A DNA stretch of 64,000 bases from CAIXLI01 sp964587125 (GCA_964587125.1 CAZPKC010000001.1:186001-250000); one strand, 5' to 3'; counted from the stretch's first letter, positions 47,805 to 57,019 are shown. Program-made: numbers and translations. The notes: a model not told the origin generated them from the letters alone.

Positions 47805-50441
47805 TTATAGTTGCCGCGCGATTTCTTCGACCTCGAAGCATTCGATGACGTCGCCGACTTCGATGTTGTCGTAATTTTCGAACGCCATGCCGCACTCGAA
47901 GCCGTCGCGGACTTCTTTGACTTCATCCTTGAGGCGCTTCAAAGTCTTAAGCGAGCCTTCGTGGATAACGACGTTGTCGCGCAAGAGGCGGACTTTCGCG
48001 CCGCGCTTGACGATGCCTTCGGTGACTTTACAGCCCGCGACTTTGCCGACCTTCGTGATGTTGAACACTTGCAGGATTTGCGCGTTGCCGAGGAATTTTT
48101 CGCGCAACGTCGGCGCGAGCATGCCCGAAAGAGCCGCCTTCACGTCGTCGATCACGTTGTAGATGATCGAGTAATAACGCAGTTCAACCGCGTCGCGCTT
48201 GGCCATTTCGCGCGCCTGCGCGTTGGCGCGGACGTTGAAGCCGATGATCATCGCGTTGGACGCTTTTGCCAATGTCACGTCGGATTCCGTGATCGAGCCG
48301 ACAGCGGAGTCGAGCACGCGGACTTTCACTTCGGTGTTTTCGTCCGTCAGTTTGGTCAGGGCGTTTTTGATCGCCTCGACCGAACCGTGCACGTCGCCCT
48401 TGATAAGCACGGCCAATTCCTTGGCCGCGCCCGTTTTGATGTTTTGCATCATCTGCTCGAAATTGCCCCGAGGCGTCGAAGCCGCCGCCGCAATGGCTTT
48501 CTTGCGGCGCAGGCGGAATTCGGCGATTTCGCGCGCCTTGGCTTCGTCGGTGACGACGAGCAGTTCGTCGCCTGCGGAAGGCGGGCTGTTAAGACCCAGG
48601 ACTTCGACGGGCATCGAGGGAGTCGCAAAGGTTATGGGATTGCCGCGATCGTCGGCCAGAGCGCGCACTTTGCCCCATTCGCTGCCCGCGACGAAAATGT
48701 CGCCGACGCGCAACGTGCCGCGACGCACGAGAACCGTCGCCACGGAGCCGCGGCCTTTTTCCAGCTTGGCTTCGACCACGGAGCCTTCGGCCGTGCGGTC
48801 GGGATTGGCCTTGAGATCGAGGATTTCCGCTTGCAGCAAGATAGCGTCGAGAAGTTTATCGAGGCCCATTTTCGTTTTGGCGGAGATTTCGACCGACAGC
48901 ACTTCGCCGCCGAGTTCTTCGACCTGAATGTCGTGCTGGAGCAATTCCTGTCTAACGCGGTCGGGTTTCGCGGCGGGCAGATCGCATTTATTGATCGCGA
49001 CGATGATCGGCACGTTCGCGGCTTTGGCGTGGCGGATCGCTTCGATCGTTTGTGGCATGATGCCGTCGTCGGCCGCGACCACCAGAACGACGATATCGGT
49101 AACTTGCGCGCCGCGCGAACGCATTTCCGTAAAGGCCGCGTGGCCCGGCGTGTCGATGAACGTCACGCGGTCGAAACCGTGGGACGGTTCGGGCAGAACG
49201 ACCTGATACGCGCCGATGTGCTGCGTAATGCCGCCCGCTTCGCCCGCGACCACCGATGTGTGGCGCAGGGCGTCGAGGAGCGATGTTTTTCCGTGATCGA
49301 CGTGGCCCATGACCGTGACGACGGGCGCGCGCGGCTTCAGATTTTCCGCCGTATCCTTGATTCCGCCGATGTCGGCTTCGATGTCGGCTTCGGTCACGCG
49401 CTTGACGCGGTGTCCGAATTCGGTTGCGACAAGTTCGGCGGTATCCGCGTCGATCGTTTGCGGCAGCGTCGCCATAACGCCGAGTTTCATCAAAATCTTG
49501 ATTACATCGACGCCGCGTTCGGCCATGCGGTTGGCAAGCTCTTGCACCGTGATCGCTTCGGGAATCGTCACATCGCGCGTGACTTTCACCGGTTCCTGAT
49601 GCTGTTGCTCCATCGCTTCGCGGCGATGGCGTTCCGCGCGGCGGCGCATCGAAGCGACCGAACGGCGGCGGCCTCCTCCTTCTTCGTCCGACAACGCCTG
49701 CGTCACATTTACTTTATGGCCGACGCGACGCTCGTCGCCTATGCCCCGGCGCGGCGCAAGCGCAGGACGCCCCGGTTTGCGGTAACCGCCCTCTTCTTCT
49801 TCCTCGCGTCCCGCCGCTCCGCGGCCTTGACGCGTCGGGCGTCCCGAAAGGCTTTCGCCCGGACGCGCTAAAGCGCTCCGGCCACGGTCTTCCGAAGGAG
49901 ATCCCGTCGCGTGGCGCGAAGCCTGCAAATCGCGGTGGCGGACTTCGTCTTCCTGTTTCTTTCTCGTGCTTTCGGTTTTTTCCTGTTCTTGAATGGCGCG
50001 CATTTCCTCGAGTTCGCGCATGCGCAAAGCGTCGCGCGGAGGAAGACCCGTTGTGTCTTCCGGTTCGGGCGGACGGACGACTTCGGCCTGAAAATAGTCG
50101 TGTTCGGAATGGCTGGGTTCCGTAGAAGCTCCGCGCAGGGCGCGCGCGCGCGCTTCGCGTTCTTCCGCCGTCAACGTATGCAAAACGGCGCTTGTCGAAC
50201 GGCCGTTCTTATTGACGCCCGACGTCGTTTTCGCTTTTTCGGCGCCGCTTTTGGACGCGTCGCCTTCGCCGCGCTTGACGGGCTTTTTGGCTTCGACGAC
50301 GACCGCTTTCGACCGCCCGTGCGAGAAGCTTTGCCGCACCGTTTCCGATGGCGCGGCAGGCGCTTTCGGTTTCTTCAATTCCAGCTTCGGCTTCGCGCCC
50401 GCGCCGAGACTTAAGACCGCTTTTTTCTTCTCGTCCGTCAT
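47805..50441 (-). CDS. infB: Translation initiation factor IF-2
   Basis: The product has 878 residues from ATG 50441 (Shine-Dalgarno AAGGAT 5 bp upstream); an earlier frame start adds only eight residues. Long, charged, low-complexity N-terminal region (1-300), then the G domain with GHVDHGKTSLLDAL (G1), DTPGHAAF (G3) and NKCDLP (G4), and domains II-IV. It promotes fMet-tRNA binding to the 30S subunit. Last gene of rimP-nusA-ylxR-infB in this window. Confidence 0.97.
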   Translation of the reverse strand: MTDEKKKAVLSLGAGAKPKLELKKPKAPAAPSETVRQSFSHGRSKAVVVEAKKPVKRGEGDASKSGAEKAKTTSGVNKNGRSTSAVLHTLTAEEREARARALRGASTEPSHSEHDYFQAEVVRPPEPEDTTGLPPRDALRMRELEEMRAIQEQEKTESTRKKQEDEVRHRDLQASRHATGSPSEDRGRSALARPGESLSGRPTRQGRGAAGREEEEEGGYRKPGRPALAPRRGIGDERRVGHKVNVTQALSDEEGGGRRRSVASMRRRAERHRREAMEQQHQEPVKVTRDVTIPEAITVQELANRMAERGVDVIKILMKLGVMATLPQTIDADTAELVATEFGHRVKRVTEADIEADIGGIKDTAENLKPRAPVVTVMGHVDHGKTSLLDALRHTSVVAGEAGGITQHIGAYQVVLPEPSHGFDRVTFIDTPGHAAFTEMRSRGAQVTDIVVLVVAADDGIMPQTIEAIRHAKAANVPIIVAINKCDLPAAKPDRVRQELLQHDIQVEELGGEVLSVEISAKTKMGLDKLLDAILLQAEILDLKANPDRTAEGSVVEAKLEKGRGSVATVLVRRGTLRVGDIFVAGSEWGKVRALADDRGNPITFATPSMPVEVLGLNSPPSAGDELLVVTDEAKAREIAEFRLRRKKAIAAAASTPRGNFEQMMQNIKTGAAKELAVLIKGDVHGSVEAIKNALTKLTDENTEVKVRVLDSAVGSITESDVTLAKASNAMIIGFNVRANAQAREMAKRDAVELRYYSIIYNVIDDVKAALSGMLAPTLREKFLGNAQILQVFNITKVGKVAGCKVTEGIVKRGAKVRLLRDNVVIHEGSLKTLKRLKDEVKEVRDGFECGMAFENYDNIEVGDVIECFEVEEIARQL

Positions 50442-50442
50442 C

Positions 50443-51051
50443 TTATCCTTCGTTCTTTCTTGCACTACACATAGACTGAAGCCGGTTTATTTCCAGCTTT
50501 AATTTCTCCGCGAGGCCGTGCGGCGCGATTCCCGCATAGACGATTTGGTCGTAACCGAACGCCGCGCCCATCTCTAGGCGGGAGAAAAGATCGCATTCAG
50601 AAATGGAAAGGCGGTTGTCTAGTGCGCGCGTCGCGTCGGGCGCATGAAGATAGAGGGCAAGCTTGCCTGCGCGGAGCGCCGCTTCGGTCTGGGATTCGCC
50701 CAAAACGGCGATGCCTGCGCCTTTCGCCAATCCTAGAAACGTGAGGCAACGCCTGCGAAGCAGGTTCGCCACGTCGTCGGGCAAAGCATCCGACGGGCGG
50801 GCGGCTTTGAACAGGTTCTTTTTGGCCGCTTGCCGGATGGATTCAGGGTTCGCCGTGACCCACAGTCCGGCTCCGGGAAGGTTTTCGGAAAGATCGGGGA
50901 CGACGGCGTTTTCAGGCCCGATGACAAAGCGGATCATCTCCGCGCGCGGTTTCATTTCGCCCGTCACAAGACAACGCCTCGCGCCGTCGGGACCTTTTTT
51001 CCCCGACGCGGGTTTCGTCTTTTTCCGAGCACGTTCTAAAACTGCTGTCAT
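50443..51051 (-). CDS. YlxR family RNA-binding protein (DUF448) with L7Ae-like C-terminus
   Basis: The product has 202 residues. The N-terminal part (residues 20-100: RRCLVTGEMKPRAEMIRFVI, NLPGAGLWV) is the DUF448/YlxR fold. The C-terminal half (AGIAVLGESQTEAALRAGKLALYLHAPDATRALDNR split here) is like ribosomal L7Ae family proteins, a fusion seen in alphaproteobacteria. Only 1 bp separates the stop from the infB ATG. Presumed role in RNA binding during transcription/translation. Confidence 0.88.
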   Translation of the reverse strand: MTAVLERARKKTKPASGKKGPDGARRCLVTGEMKPRAEMIRFVIGPENAVVPDLSENLPGAGLWVTANPESIRQAAKKNLFKAARPSDALPDDVANLLRRRCLTFLGLAKGAGIAVLGESQTEAALRAGKLALYLHAPDATRALDNRLSISECDLFSRLEMGAAFGYDQIVYAGIAPHGLAEKLKLEINRLQSMCSARKNEG

Positions 51052-51071
51052 TGTGGGTTTCGTACCTCATC

Positions 51072-52562
51072 TCACGACGCAGGGGTTTCATTGAACCAAT
51101 GGGCGCGCGCCGCCATAATAATCTCGTTGGCGGCGTTTTCCGTCAGTTCGTCGGCGCCTATGATCTCGCGCAATTCGTCGCTTGCCAGATCGGCTACGTC
51201 GTCGAGCGTCTTGACGCCTTTTTCGCCGAGCTTGACCGCGCTTTCGACGCTAAGGCCGGGCAACGCGACGACGTCGTCCGTAACGCCGAATTCCTTGCGC
51301 TTCGCCTCGAGCTTGGCGGCGTTTTCGGCTAACCATGTATGGGCGCGTTCCTGAAGTTCTCCGGCGACTTCAGCGTCGAAGCCTTCGATTTCCGCGAGTT
51401 CATCGACGGGCGTATCCGCTATCTGCTCGACCTTCGTAAAGCCTTCGGTCACGAGCAGATGCGCGATCACGTCATCGACCGCGAGCGCTTCGGTGAACAA
51501 AGCCGTGCGGGTCGCGAGTTCTTGTTGGCGGCGTTCGGATTCTTCCTTCTCCGTCAGAATGTCGATGTCCCAGCCAGTGAGCATCGAGGCGAGGCGCACG
51601 TTTTGCCCGCGCCGTCCGATGGCCAAGGAGAGTTGTTCGTCGGGAACGACGACATCCATGCGGTTGTTTTCCTCGTCGAGCACGACTTTGGCGACTTCGG
51701 CGGGAGCGAGCGCGTTGACGACGAACGTCGCGGGATCGGACGACCACGGAATGATGTCGATCTTTTCGCCCTGCAATTCGCCGACCACCGCCTGAACGCG
51801 GCTGCCACGCATGCCTACGCAAGCGCCCACGGGATCGATGCCGCTGTCGTTCGAGACGACCGCGATTTTGGCGCGGCTGCCCGGATCGCGCGCGACCGAC
51901 TTGATTTCGATGACGCCGTCGTAAATTTCAGGGACTTCCTGCGTGAACAATTTCGCCATGAACAAGGGATGCGTCCGCGAAAGAAAAATCTGCGGGCCGC
52001 GTTGTTCTTCGCGCACGTCGTAGATGTAGGCGCGGACGCGGTCGCCGTTCTTGAAATGCTCGCGCGGCAGGCTTTCGTCGCGGCGGAGCATCGCTTCGGT
52101 GCGGCCCAGATCGATCGTGACGTTGCCGTATTCCACGCGCTTGACGATGCCGCTGATGACTTCGCCGATGCGGTCCTTATATTCCTCGAACTGGCGGTGG
52201 CGTTCGGCCTCGCGCACTTTCTGCACGATGACTTGCTTGGCCGTTTGCGCCGCGATGCGCCCCATTTCGATGGGCGGAAGATCGTCGACGATAAAATCGC
52301 CGACTTGCGCGTCGGGCTTGGTTTTCTTCGCGGCTTTGACCGTTATTTGCGTGAATTCGTTTTCGATCGGGTCCGCGACCTGAAGCCAGCGCTGCAAATG
52401 CACTTCGCCGGTCTTGCGGTCGATTTCGGCGCGGATGTCGTGTTCGTGGCCGTATTTCGCGCGGCCCGCTTTTTGGATAGCCTGCTCCATCGCGACCAGA
52501 ACTTCGTCGCGCTCGATCCCTTTTTCGCGGGACACGGCTTCGGCAACCTGCAACAATTCCAT
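51072..52562 (-). CDS. nusA: Transcription termination/antitermination factor NusA
   Basis: The 496-residue product has an N-terminal RNA polymerase-binding domain (1-~130), S1 domain (RVEYGNVTIDLGRTEAML), two KH domains (DPGSRAKIAVVSND, RRGQNVRLASML), and two C-terminal acidic HhH-like repeats (ALFTEALAVDDVIAHLLVTEG, VALPGLSVESAVKLGEKGVK). Typical length. Overlaps no gene; rimP precedes it by 2 bp. Confidence 0.97.
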   Translation of the reverse strand: MELLQVAEAVSREKGIERDEVLVAMEQAIQKAGRAKYGHEHDIRAEIDRKTGEVHLQRWLQVADPIENEFTQITVKAAKKTKPDAQVGDFIVDDLPPIEMGRIAAQTAKQVIVQKVREAERHRQFEEYKDRIGEVISGIVKRVEYGNVTIDLGRTEAMLRRDESLPREHFKNGDRVRAYIYDVREEQRGPQIFLSRTHPLFMAKLFTQEVPEIYDGVIEIKSVARDPGSRAKIAVVSNDSGIDPVGACVGMRGSRVQAVVGELQGEKIDIIPWSSDPATFVVNALAPAEVAKVVLDEENNRMDVVVPDEQLSLAIGRRGQNVRLASMLTGWDIDILTEKEESERRQQELATRTALFTEALAVDDVIAHLLVTEGFTKVEQIADTPVDELAEIEGFDAEVAGELQERAHTWLAENAAKLEAKRKEFGVTDDVVALPGLSVESAVKLGEKGVKTLDDVADLASDELREIIGADELTENAANEIIMAARAHWFNETPAS

Positions 52563-52564
52563 AA

Positions 52565-53056
52565 TTATTTCTCCTGCTTCGTCTTTAACAACTCGTCCGT
52601 TAGCACCAACTTCGCGCGTTCGATATTTTCGAACGGAATAATTTGAACGCCCTTATCGGTATCGAACTCCACAACCTCGCCCGAAACGCCCGCGATCCTG
52701 CCTTGAAAACGACGCTGGCCTTCGCGCGGCTTTATCAACTCGAACTTCGCGACGTGACCTTGAAACCGCTCGTAATCCCCGAGCTTCACCAAGGGCCTGT
52801 CGATGCCGGGCGAACTGACTTCGAGAGCGTAGCGATCCGCCCATTCCGCATCGGCTTCGATGACCGGGGAAACCGCGCTGCTTATCTTGGCGCAATCCTC
52901 GACCGTCATTCCGGCGCCGTCTTTGCGCTCGGCCATGACCTGAAGCGTCGCATATTTTCCCCCGCCCGTGATTTGCACGCGAACGAGATCGTACCCCGCA
53001 GCCTCGACTTCACCCGCTATCAGTTCCGCAATCTTCTTTTCAACAGCCTTTGACAT
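52565..53056 (-). CDS. rimP: Ribosome maturation factor RimP
   Basis: The 163-residue product has DLVRVQITGGGKYATLQVMA and the conserved LEVSSPGIDRPLVKLGDYERF in the middle. It helps 30S assembly. First gene of the operon rimP-nusA-ylxR-infB. The leader (53057-53200) contains a terminator-like hairpin. Confidence 0.95.
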   Translation of the reverse strand: MSKAVEKKIAELIAGEVEAAGYDLVRVQITGGGKYATLQVMAERKDGAGMTVEDCAKISSAVSPVIEADAEWADRYALEVSSPGIDRPLVKLGDYERFQGHVAKFELIKPREGQRRFQGRIAGVSGEVVEFDTDKGVQIIPFENIERAKLVLTDELLKTKQEK

Positions 53057-53120
53057 TCACGTTATCTGACCCGCAAGGGTCGTTCCGACATCAAAACAAA
53101 AACAGCAGGGTCAGGCAAGG

Positions 53121-53149
53121 TAACAAAAAAGGCGGGCTTTTGGCCCACC
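53121..53149 (-). terminator. Terminator-like hairpin in the rimP-nusA leader
   Basis: On the minus strand GGTGGGC (53149-53143) pairs with GCCCGCC (53137-53131) around CAAAA, followed by TTTTTTG. No gene on this strand lies upstream that would need terminating (rpoN is divergent), so it is probably an attenuator or processive termination site in the rimP-nusA-infB mRNA leader. NusA is known to autoregulate this operon in other bacteria; regulation here is inference. A promoter-like TTGCTT and TATTGT lie 16 bp apart, near 53205 and 53183 on the same strand. Confidence 0.55.
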
Positions 53150-53354
53150 TCCCCGCTTGTCCCTATGACGGGCAGACAATAGCTGTTTGGATTGGAAAAG
53201 CAAGATAAAATAAGAAGGTTCTTCTTGAAGATAAAAGTTTTGAATCCCTATTTTCTTTCAACGAATAACTTGCCTACTTGCATTATATGCAAAAATAGTG
53301 CCAAATATCAAAATCTCAATGATTCGTTAATGATTCTCAACGTATCGTCCCCTT

Positions 53355-54827
53355 ATGAATCTCGTTCAGCGCCTAGACCAACGGCAGGTCCAAACCCTCG
53401 TTATGACGCCTCAGTTGCAGCAGGCGATCAAGCTGCTGCAGATGACGAATCTGGAATTGGGCGATTTTGTCGAACAGGAACTTGAGAAGAATCCTCTTCT
53501 CGAACGCGACGATTTGGATGAAATCGGAACTCCGCCCGAAAAAACTGCCGCAGGAGAAGCGGAAAAATTTACCCTGTCTTCCTCCGAACTTCCTCCTCTC
53601 TCTAACGCTGCGGATGAAAAAGCGCCTGCTTCCGCCGACGATCCGTGGGCCAGCGACGGCTATACGGACGAAGACCGTTTTGCGTCATCCGGATCGGGAG
53701 GTTCGTTCGACGACGACGAGTTTTCGGCGACGCAGAATGTCGCCGAGAAGCCCGGTTTGCGCGCGCACCTTCTGGAACAAGTCAACGTCGATTTCAGCGA
53801 TCCGGCGGACCGCATGATCGCCGTCGCCTTGGTCGATCTTCTGGACGAGGCCGGATATTTGCCCGTCGACGTGGAATCCACGCGCGTTCAACTGGGCGCG
53901 TCGGAAGAGAAGATGGATTTCGTCATCGCCCGTTTGCAGCGTTTCGACCCGTGCGGCATTTTCGCGCGGTCGCTTCACGAATGCCTCGCCCTGCAACTGT
54001 GCGAGAAAGACCGGCTCGATCCTCCGATGGCGCTTTTGCTTCAGCGTCTCGATTTATTGGCGCGTCACGAGAACGCCGCGTTGATGCGTCTGTGCAACGT
54101 CAACGCCGAAGACCTTGCCGGAATGATCGCCGAAATCCGCCAGCTTAATCCCAAGCCCGCAATGGCTTTCGCTTCCGATGCCGCGCCTCCGATTGTGCCC
54201 GATGTTTTTTTGCGGCCTCAGCCGGGCGGAGGCTGGCACGTCGAGTTGAACACCGAAACCCTTCCCCGCGTTTTGGCGAACGAACGTTATTATTCGCAAA
54301 TTCAGGCTTCAACATCGAAAAAGGCCGACAAGGAATACATCGCCGATCATTGGCAGCAGGCGAACTGGCTTATCAAGGCGATGCACCAGCGCGCCACGAC
54401 GATTTTGAAAGTCGCGGGCGAGATCGTGCGCCAACAGGAAGCTTTCTTTATAAACGGCGTGCATCATTTGAAGCCTTTAATTTTAAAAGACATCGCGCTG
54501 CTGGTCGAGATGCACGAATCGACCGTGAGCCGCGTCACGCAGCACAAATACATCGCCACGCCGCGCGGCATGTTTGAGCTTAAATATTTTTTCACGACGG
54601 CTTTGGCGCGCAGCGACGGCAAGGCCGACATGTCGTCGGAAGCCGTGCGCGCGCGAATCCGCAAGATGATCGAAAGCGAAAAGACGACCGCGATTTTGTC
54701 GGACGATCATCTGTCGATGAAATTGCGCGGCGAAGGCATCGACATAGCTAGACGCACCGTCGCCAAATACCGCGAGGCGATGCGGATTCCGACGTCGGCG
54801 CAAAGGCGGAGAGAAAAAAGGGGATAG
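53355..54827 (+). CDS. rpoN: RNA polymerase sigma-54 factor
   Basis: The product has 490 residues. Region I glutamine-rich helix (VQTLVMTPQLQQAIKLLQM, 12-30), acidic region II (about 50-130), core-binding region and C-terminal RpoN box ARRTVAKYREAM near 470. Needs enhancer-binding activators for open complex formation. The 298-bp spacer to rimP holds divergent promoters. No -24/-12 site was searched. Confidence 0.97.
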   Translation: MNLVQRLDQRQVQTLVMTPQLQQAIKLLQMTNLELGDFVEQELEKNPLLERDDLDEIGTPPEKTAAGEAEKFTLSSSELPPLSNAADEKAPASADDPWASDGYTDEDRFASSGSGGSFDDDEFSATQNVAEKPGLRAHLLEQVNVDFSDPADRMIAVALVDLLDEAGYLPVDVESTRVQLGASEEKMDFVIARLQRFDPCGIFARSLHECLALQLCEKDRLDPPMALLLQRLDLLARHENAALMRLCNVNAEDLAGMIAEIRQLNPKPAMAFASDAAPPIVPDVFLRPQPGGGWHVELNTETLPRVLANERYYSQIQASTSKKADKEYIADHWQQANWLIKAMHQRATTILKVAGEIVRQQEAFFINGVHHLKPLILKDIALLVEMHESTVSRVTQHKYIATPRGMFELKYFFTTALARSDGKADMSSEAVRARIRKMIESEKTTAILSDDHLSMKLRGEGIDIARRTVAKYREAMRIPTSAQRRREKRG

Positions 54828-54859
54828 ATTTTATTTGGGCGATGTTTTCTGCGAAAGGG

Positions 54860-55531
54860 TCAGCTCTTTGAAGCGATAGTAAAGGGCGGTTTTTTGCCGA
54901 GCTTCCAAACGATATTGAAATTTTGCCTATACCCTTCGGCCAGCGCGTGCGAACGAAGAACGACCACATAGGGGGACTCTTTGTCGATGAAGGAAAGAAG
55001 CGCGAGGCAATCGCCGAAGGCATAAAAAGCCGTCGTTGTTTTCGATTGATCCGGAAGCAACCGAATTTCAGTATAGCCGCACGTATCATAATCGCTGATT
55101 GTGGTAAGAATTCTAAACGAAGTTATTTTCTTTTGGTCACACAGTTTTTTCATTCGCCTGACGTGAAGGATCGGGTCTTTGCGGAGCTTTCCCAGAAGCA
55201 ATTCATCGTATATTTGAAGACAGACTTCGCCGCCGAATTTGCTCAAGTGCTCGTAGAGAAAATCGTAGAAAGCGTCGAATTGCTCCTTCCCTTCATAGAT
55301 ATCGACTTCATTTAATTTAAACCGGACGCCTTGGCGCTCCGAGAATTCCACATGATGTTCGTTGAACGCGGCCAGCAATTTATTCGCCGTGCGCACCTCG
55401 GGCTCGTGCGTGCCGGACTCGAAACGGTAGAGGGTTGCCTCGCTGATGCCGGTTTGTTTGGCGAGGTCCGCGCGGGACCAATTTAGCAATCCGCGCGCGG
55501 CGCGGAGTTGTGCGGGCGATATAAGGGGCAT
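54860..55531 (-). CDS. XRE-family transcriptional regulator
   Basis: The product has 223 residues from ATG 55531. The HTH (residues 5-62) reads ISPAQLRAARGLLNWSRADL, AKQTGISEATLYRFESGTHE: typical XRE helix-turn-helix with GISEATLYRFESG as recognition helix. A helical C-terminal domain follows (YEGKEQFDAFYDFLYEHLSK) with unknown ligand. Its ATG directly abuts repeat A (55532-55618), the promoter/operator that also drives the divergent gene; it probably controls this and the identical repeat at 56312. Confidence 0.75.
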   Translation of the reverse strand: MPLISPAQLRAARGLLNWSRADLAKQTGISEATLYRFESGTHEPEVRTANKLLAAFNEHHVEFSERQGVRFKLNEVDIYEGKEQFDAFYDFLYEHLSKFGGEVCLQIYDELLLGKLRKDPILHVRRMKKLCDQKKITSFRILTTISDYDTCGYTEIRLLPDQSKTTTAFYAFGDCLALLSFIDKESPYVVVLRSHALAEGYRQNFNIVWKLGKKPPFTIASKS

Positions 55532-55618
55532 GGCGTGACCATAAAGCAGGCGTTGAGTGAATAAAAACAGGTCATTTGCATGTATCATTTGACGTAATTA
55601 CTTACAAGTATTATTTAT
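55532..55618. promoter_or_regulatory. Promoter/operator repeat A
   Basis: 87 bp matching repeat B (56312-56398) at about 85-90% identity. Contains TTGACG (55589-55594) and TATTTA (55612-55617) with a 17-bp spacer, directed at the gene starting 55688. The spacer contains ACTTACAAGT, a near-palindrome. Just outside the block, on the other side, starts the XRE gene. It is a likely site for autoregulation by that regulator. Confidence 0.6.
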
Positions 55619-55687
55619 AGAAACAGATGGGGAATTAATTTTGGACAAAAATTTTTAAAGAAAAATTTTAAAGAAAGGAAGTTTATT

Positions 55688-56308
55688 ATGACAACCACAT
55701 CCGAGGCAATAACGCCCGAGCCCACGACATTTGAAAAAATCAGAACGGTCTGCCTCGCCATCGGAAGAGATTTTTTGCAGCTTTCTAACAATGCCGATAG
55801 TGCCTACGATAATATCAACCTAATTGAGGACAATGGCACAAAAAGCATCAAATGGGTCATCGACTCGAAAAGGATAGATTCTTCGTTCAGAAACTGTAAT
55901 TGGGGCAACGATTCTAACGTATCAAAAGCCGCCCAAGAAAAAACCGAGGCCGTGGAAAATGACCTGAGAAAAGAAGAGTTTTCCGTCTTGCGCGAAAACA
56001 GCGACACCGTGACGCGAGACATATTCAACGGAGGGAAGGTTCTCGATCGGGATTATGGGATTAAGCTCACTGTTACGATGCCGGACAACGAAGAAACCTT
56101 ACATGCCCTTTTCTCGGTTTATGGAAATGCCTTCAAAAGAAGCCGGATAGCCGAACTCTTGAACAGCCTCAAGTGCGTCGAGGCGAATGTCGTGCGCCGC
56201 CGTGAAGCCCTTGGATTGACAGAAACTCCCGATAGAGAATCTACAATCATCGAAGGCATCGTTGGTGACGCATTGGCTGAGGCGGGGTTTTCCCGACTGA
56301 AAAGATAA
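55688..56308 (+). CDS. Hypothetical protein of the XRE-regulated block
   Basis: The product has 206 residues; Shine-Dalgarno AAAGGAAG. The sequence is soluble with DFLQLSNNADSAYDNINLIE, a helical EEFSVLRENSDTVTRDIFN, and a Cys near residue 165 (LNSLKCVEANV). No family match. It sits between the two copies of the regulatory repeat and has a low GC content. Confidence 0.55.
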   Translation: MTTTSEAITPEPTTFEKIRTVCLAIGRDFLQLSNNADSAYDNINLIEDNGTKSIKWVIDSKRIDSSFRNCNWGNDSNVSKAAQEKTEAVENDLRKEEFSVLRENSDTVTRDIFNGGKVLDRDYGIKLTVTMPDNEETLHALFSVYGNAFKRSRIAELLNSLKCVEANVVRRREALGLTETPDRESTIIEGIVGDALAEAGFSRLKR

Positions 56309-56311
56309 CGG

Positions 56312-56398
56312 GGCGTGACCGAAAAGCGAGCGTTGAGTGAATAAAAACAGGTCATTTGCATATATCATTTGACGTAATTACTTGCAAGTTATAATTTT
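56312..56398. promoter_or_regulatory. Promoter/operator repeat B
   Basis: Second copy of repeat A, exactly 780 bp downstream. Contains TTGACG (56369-56374), perfect palindrome ACTTGCAAGT in the spacer, and TATAAT/TAATTT close behind. Directed at the gene at 56432. Two copies of the same promoter flanking one gene suggest a duplication by recombination or selection for common regulation. Confidence 0.65.
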
Positions 56399-56431
56399 AG
56401 GCAAGATCAATTTTATTTAAGGAGAAAAATC

Positions 56432-57019
56432 ATGACCCAATTGAGAGTCCCGGGAGCGTCCCATCCGGATGAGGGCGCCCTGAAATACGATGGCGGCGGA
56501 TCTCCTCGATTAAAATTTGGAGGAAAGGAAAACCTTCAAGGCGGTGGCGGCTGTCCCGAGCTTAGCAGGGGCGGCGACCTGATTCCCCCAACGAAAAATG
56601 GCTTTGCAACCGCAAAGCGGCCTCTTCCGCATCGGAAAATCAAAATGGGAAGAACGCCTGAATCAAGTGGAGGAGGATCGGATATACGCTGGAAGAAGGA
56701 CATCGTTCCCTTGAAAAACGTGTGGGACAAGATAGGGAAGCTTAACGGCGTGTATTACGCGTGGCGCGTCGACGAATTCCCGGAAATGGATTTTAAAAGC
56801 GGGAGGCAAGTCGGCTTGATCGCGCAGGATGTCAAAAAAGCGCTTCCGGAAATCGTCACAACCGATGACGAAGGCTATATGCGCGTGGCTTACGAGAAGT
56901 TCGCGCCTTTATTCGTCGAGGCGATCAAGCAGCTTAAGGCCGAGAACGACGCCCTACGCGCGGATATTGACTCGCTGAAGCGCGCGCAAGCGGGTATAGC
57001 GAATCGAAAGGCCGCGTAA
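56432..57019 (+). CDS. Protein with peptidase S74 (intramolecular chaperone) C-terminal domain
   Basis: The 195-residue product has a Gly-rich, low-complexity N-terminal half (about 1-70), then SGGGSDIRWKKDIVPLKNVW, GVYYAWRVDEFPEMDFKSGR and VGLIAQDVKKALPEIVTTDD, the S74/ICA domain (Ser-Asp dyad region in GSDIRWKKD) and a C-terminal coiled coil (AIKQLKAENDALRADIDSLK). In phage tail spikes and some bacterial surface proteins it trimerises then cleaves itself off. In this short free form it may be the detached chaperone of another fibre. Shine-Dalgarno AAGGAG. No signal peptide. Confidence 0.75.
   Translation: MTQLRVPGASHPDEGALKYDGGGSPRLKFGGKENLQGGGGCPELSRGGDLIPPTKNGFATAKRPLPHRKIKMGRTPESSGGGSDIRWKKDIVPLKNVWDKIGKLNGVYYAWRVDEFPEMDFKSGRQVGLIAQDVKKALPEIVTTDDEGYMRVAYEKFAPLFVEAIKQLKAENDALRADIDSLKRAQAGIANRKAA

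Noticed and set aside
47811..49871. 686-codon open frame opposite infB
   Set aside because: Antisense of the infB G domain and domains II-IV; the sense frame has complete GTPase motifs.
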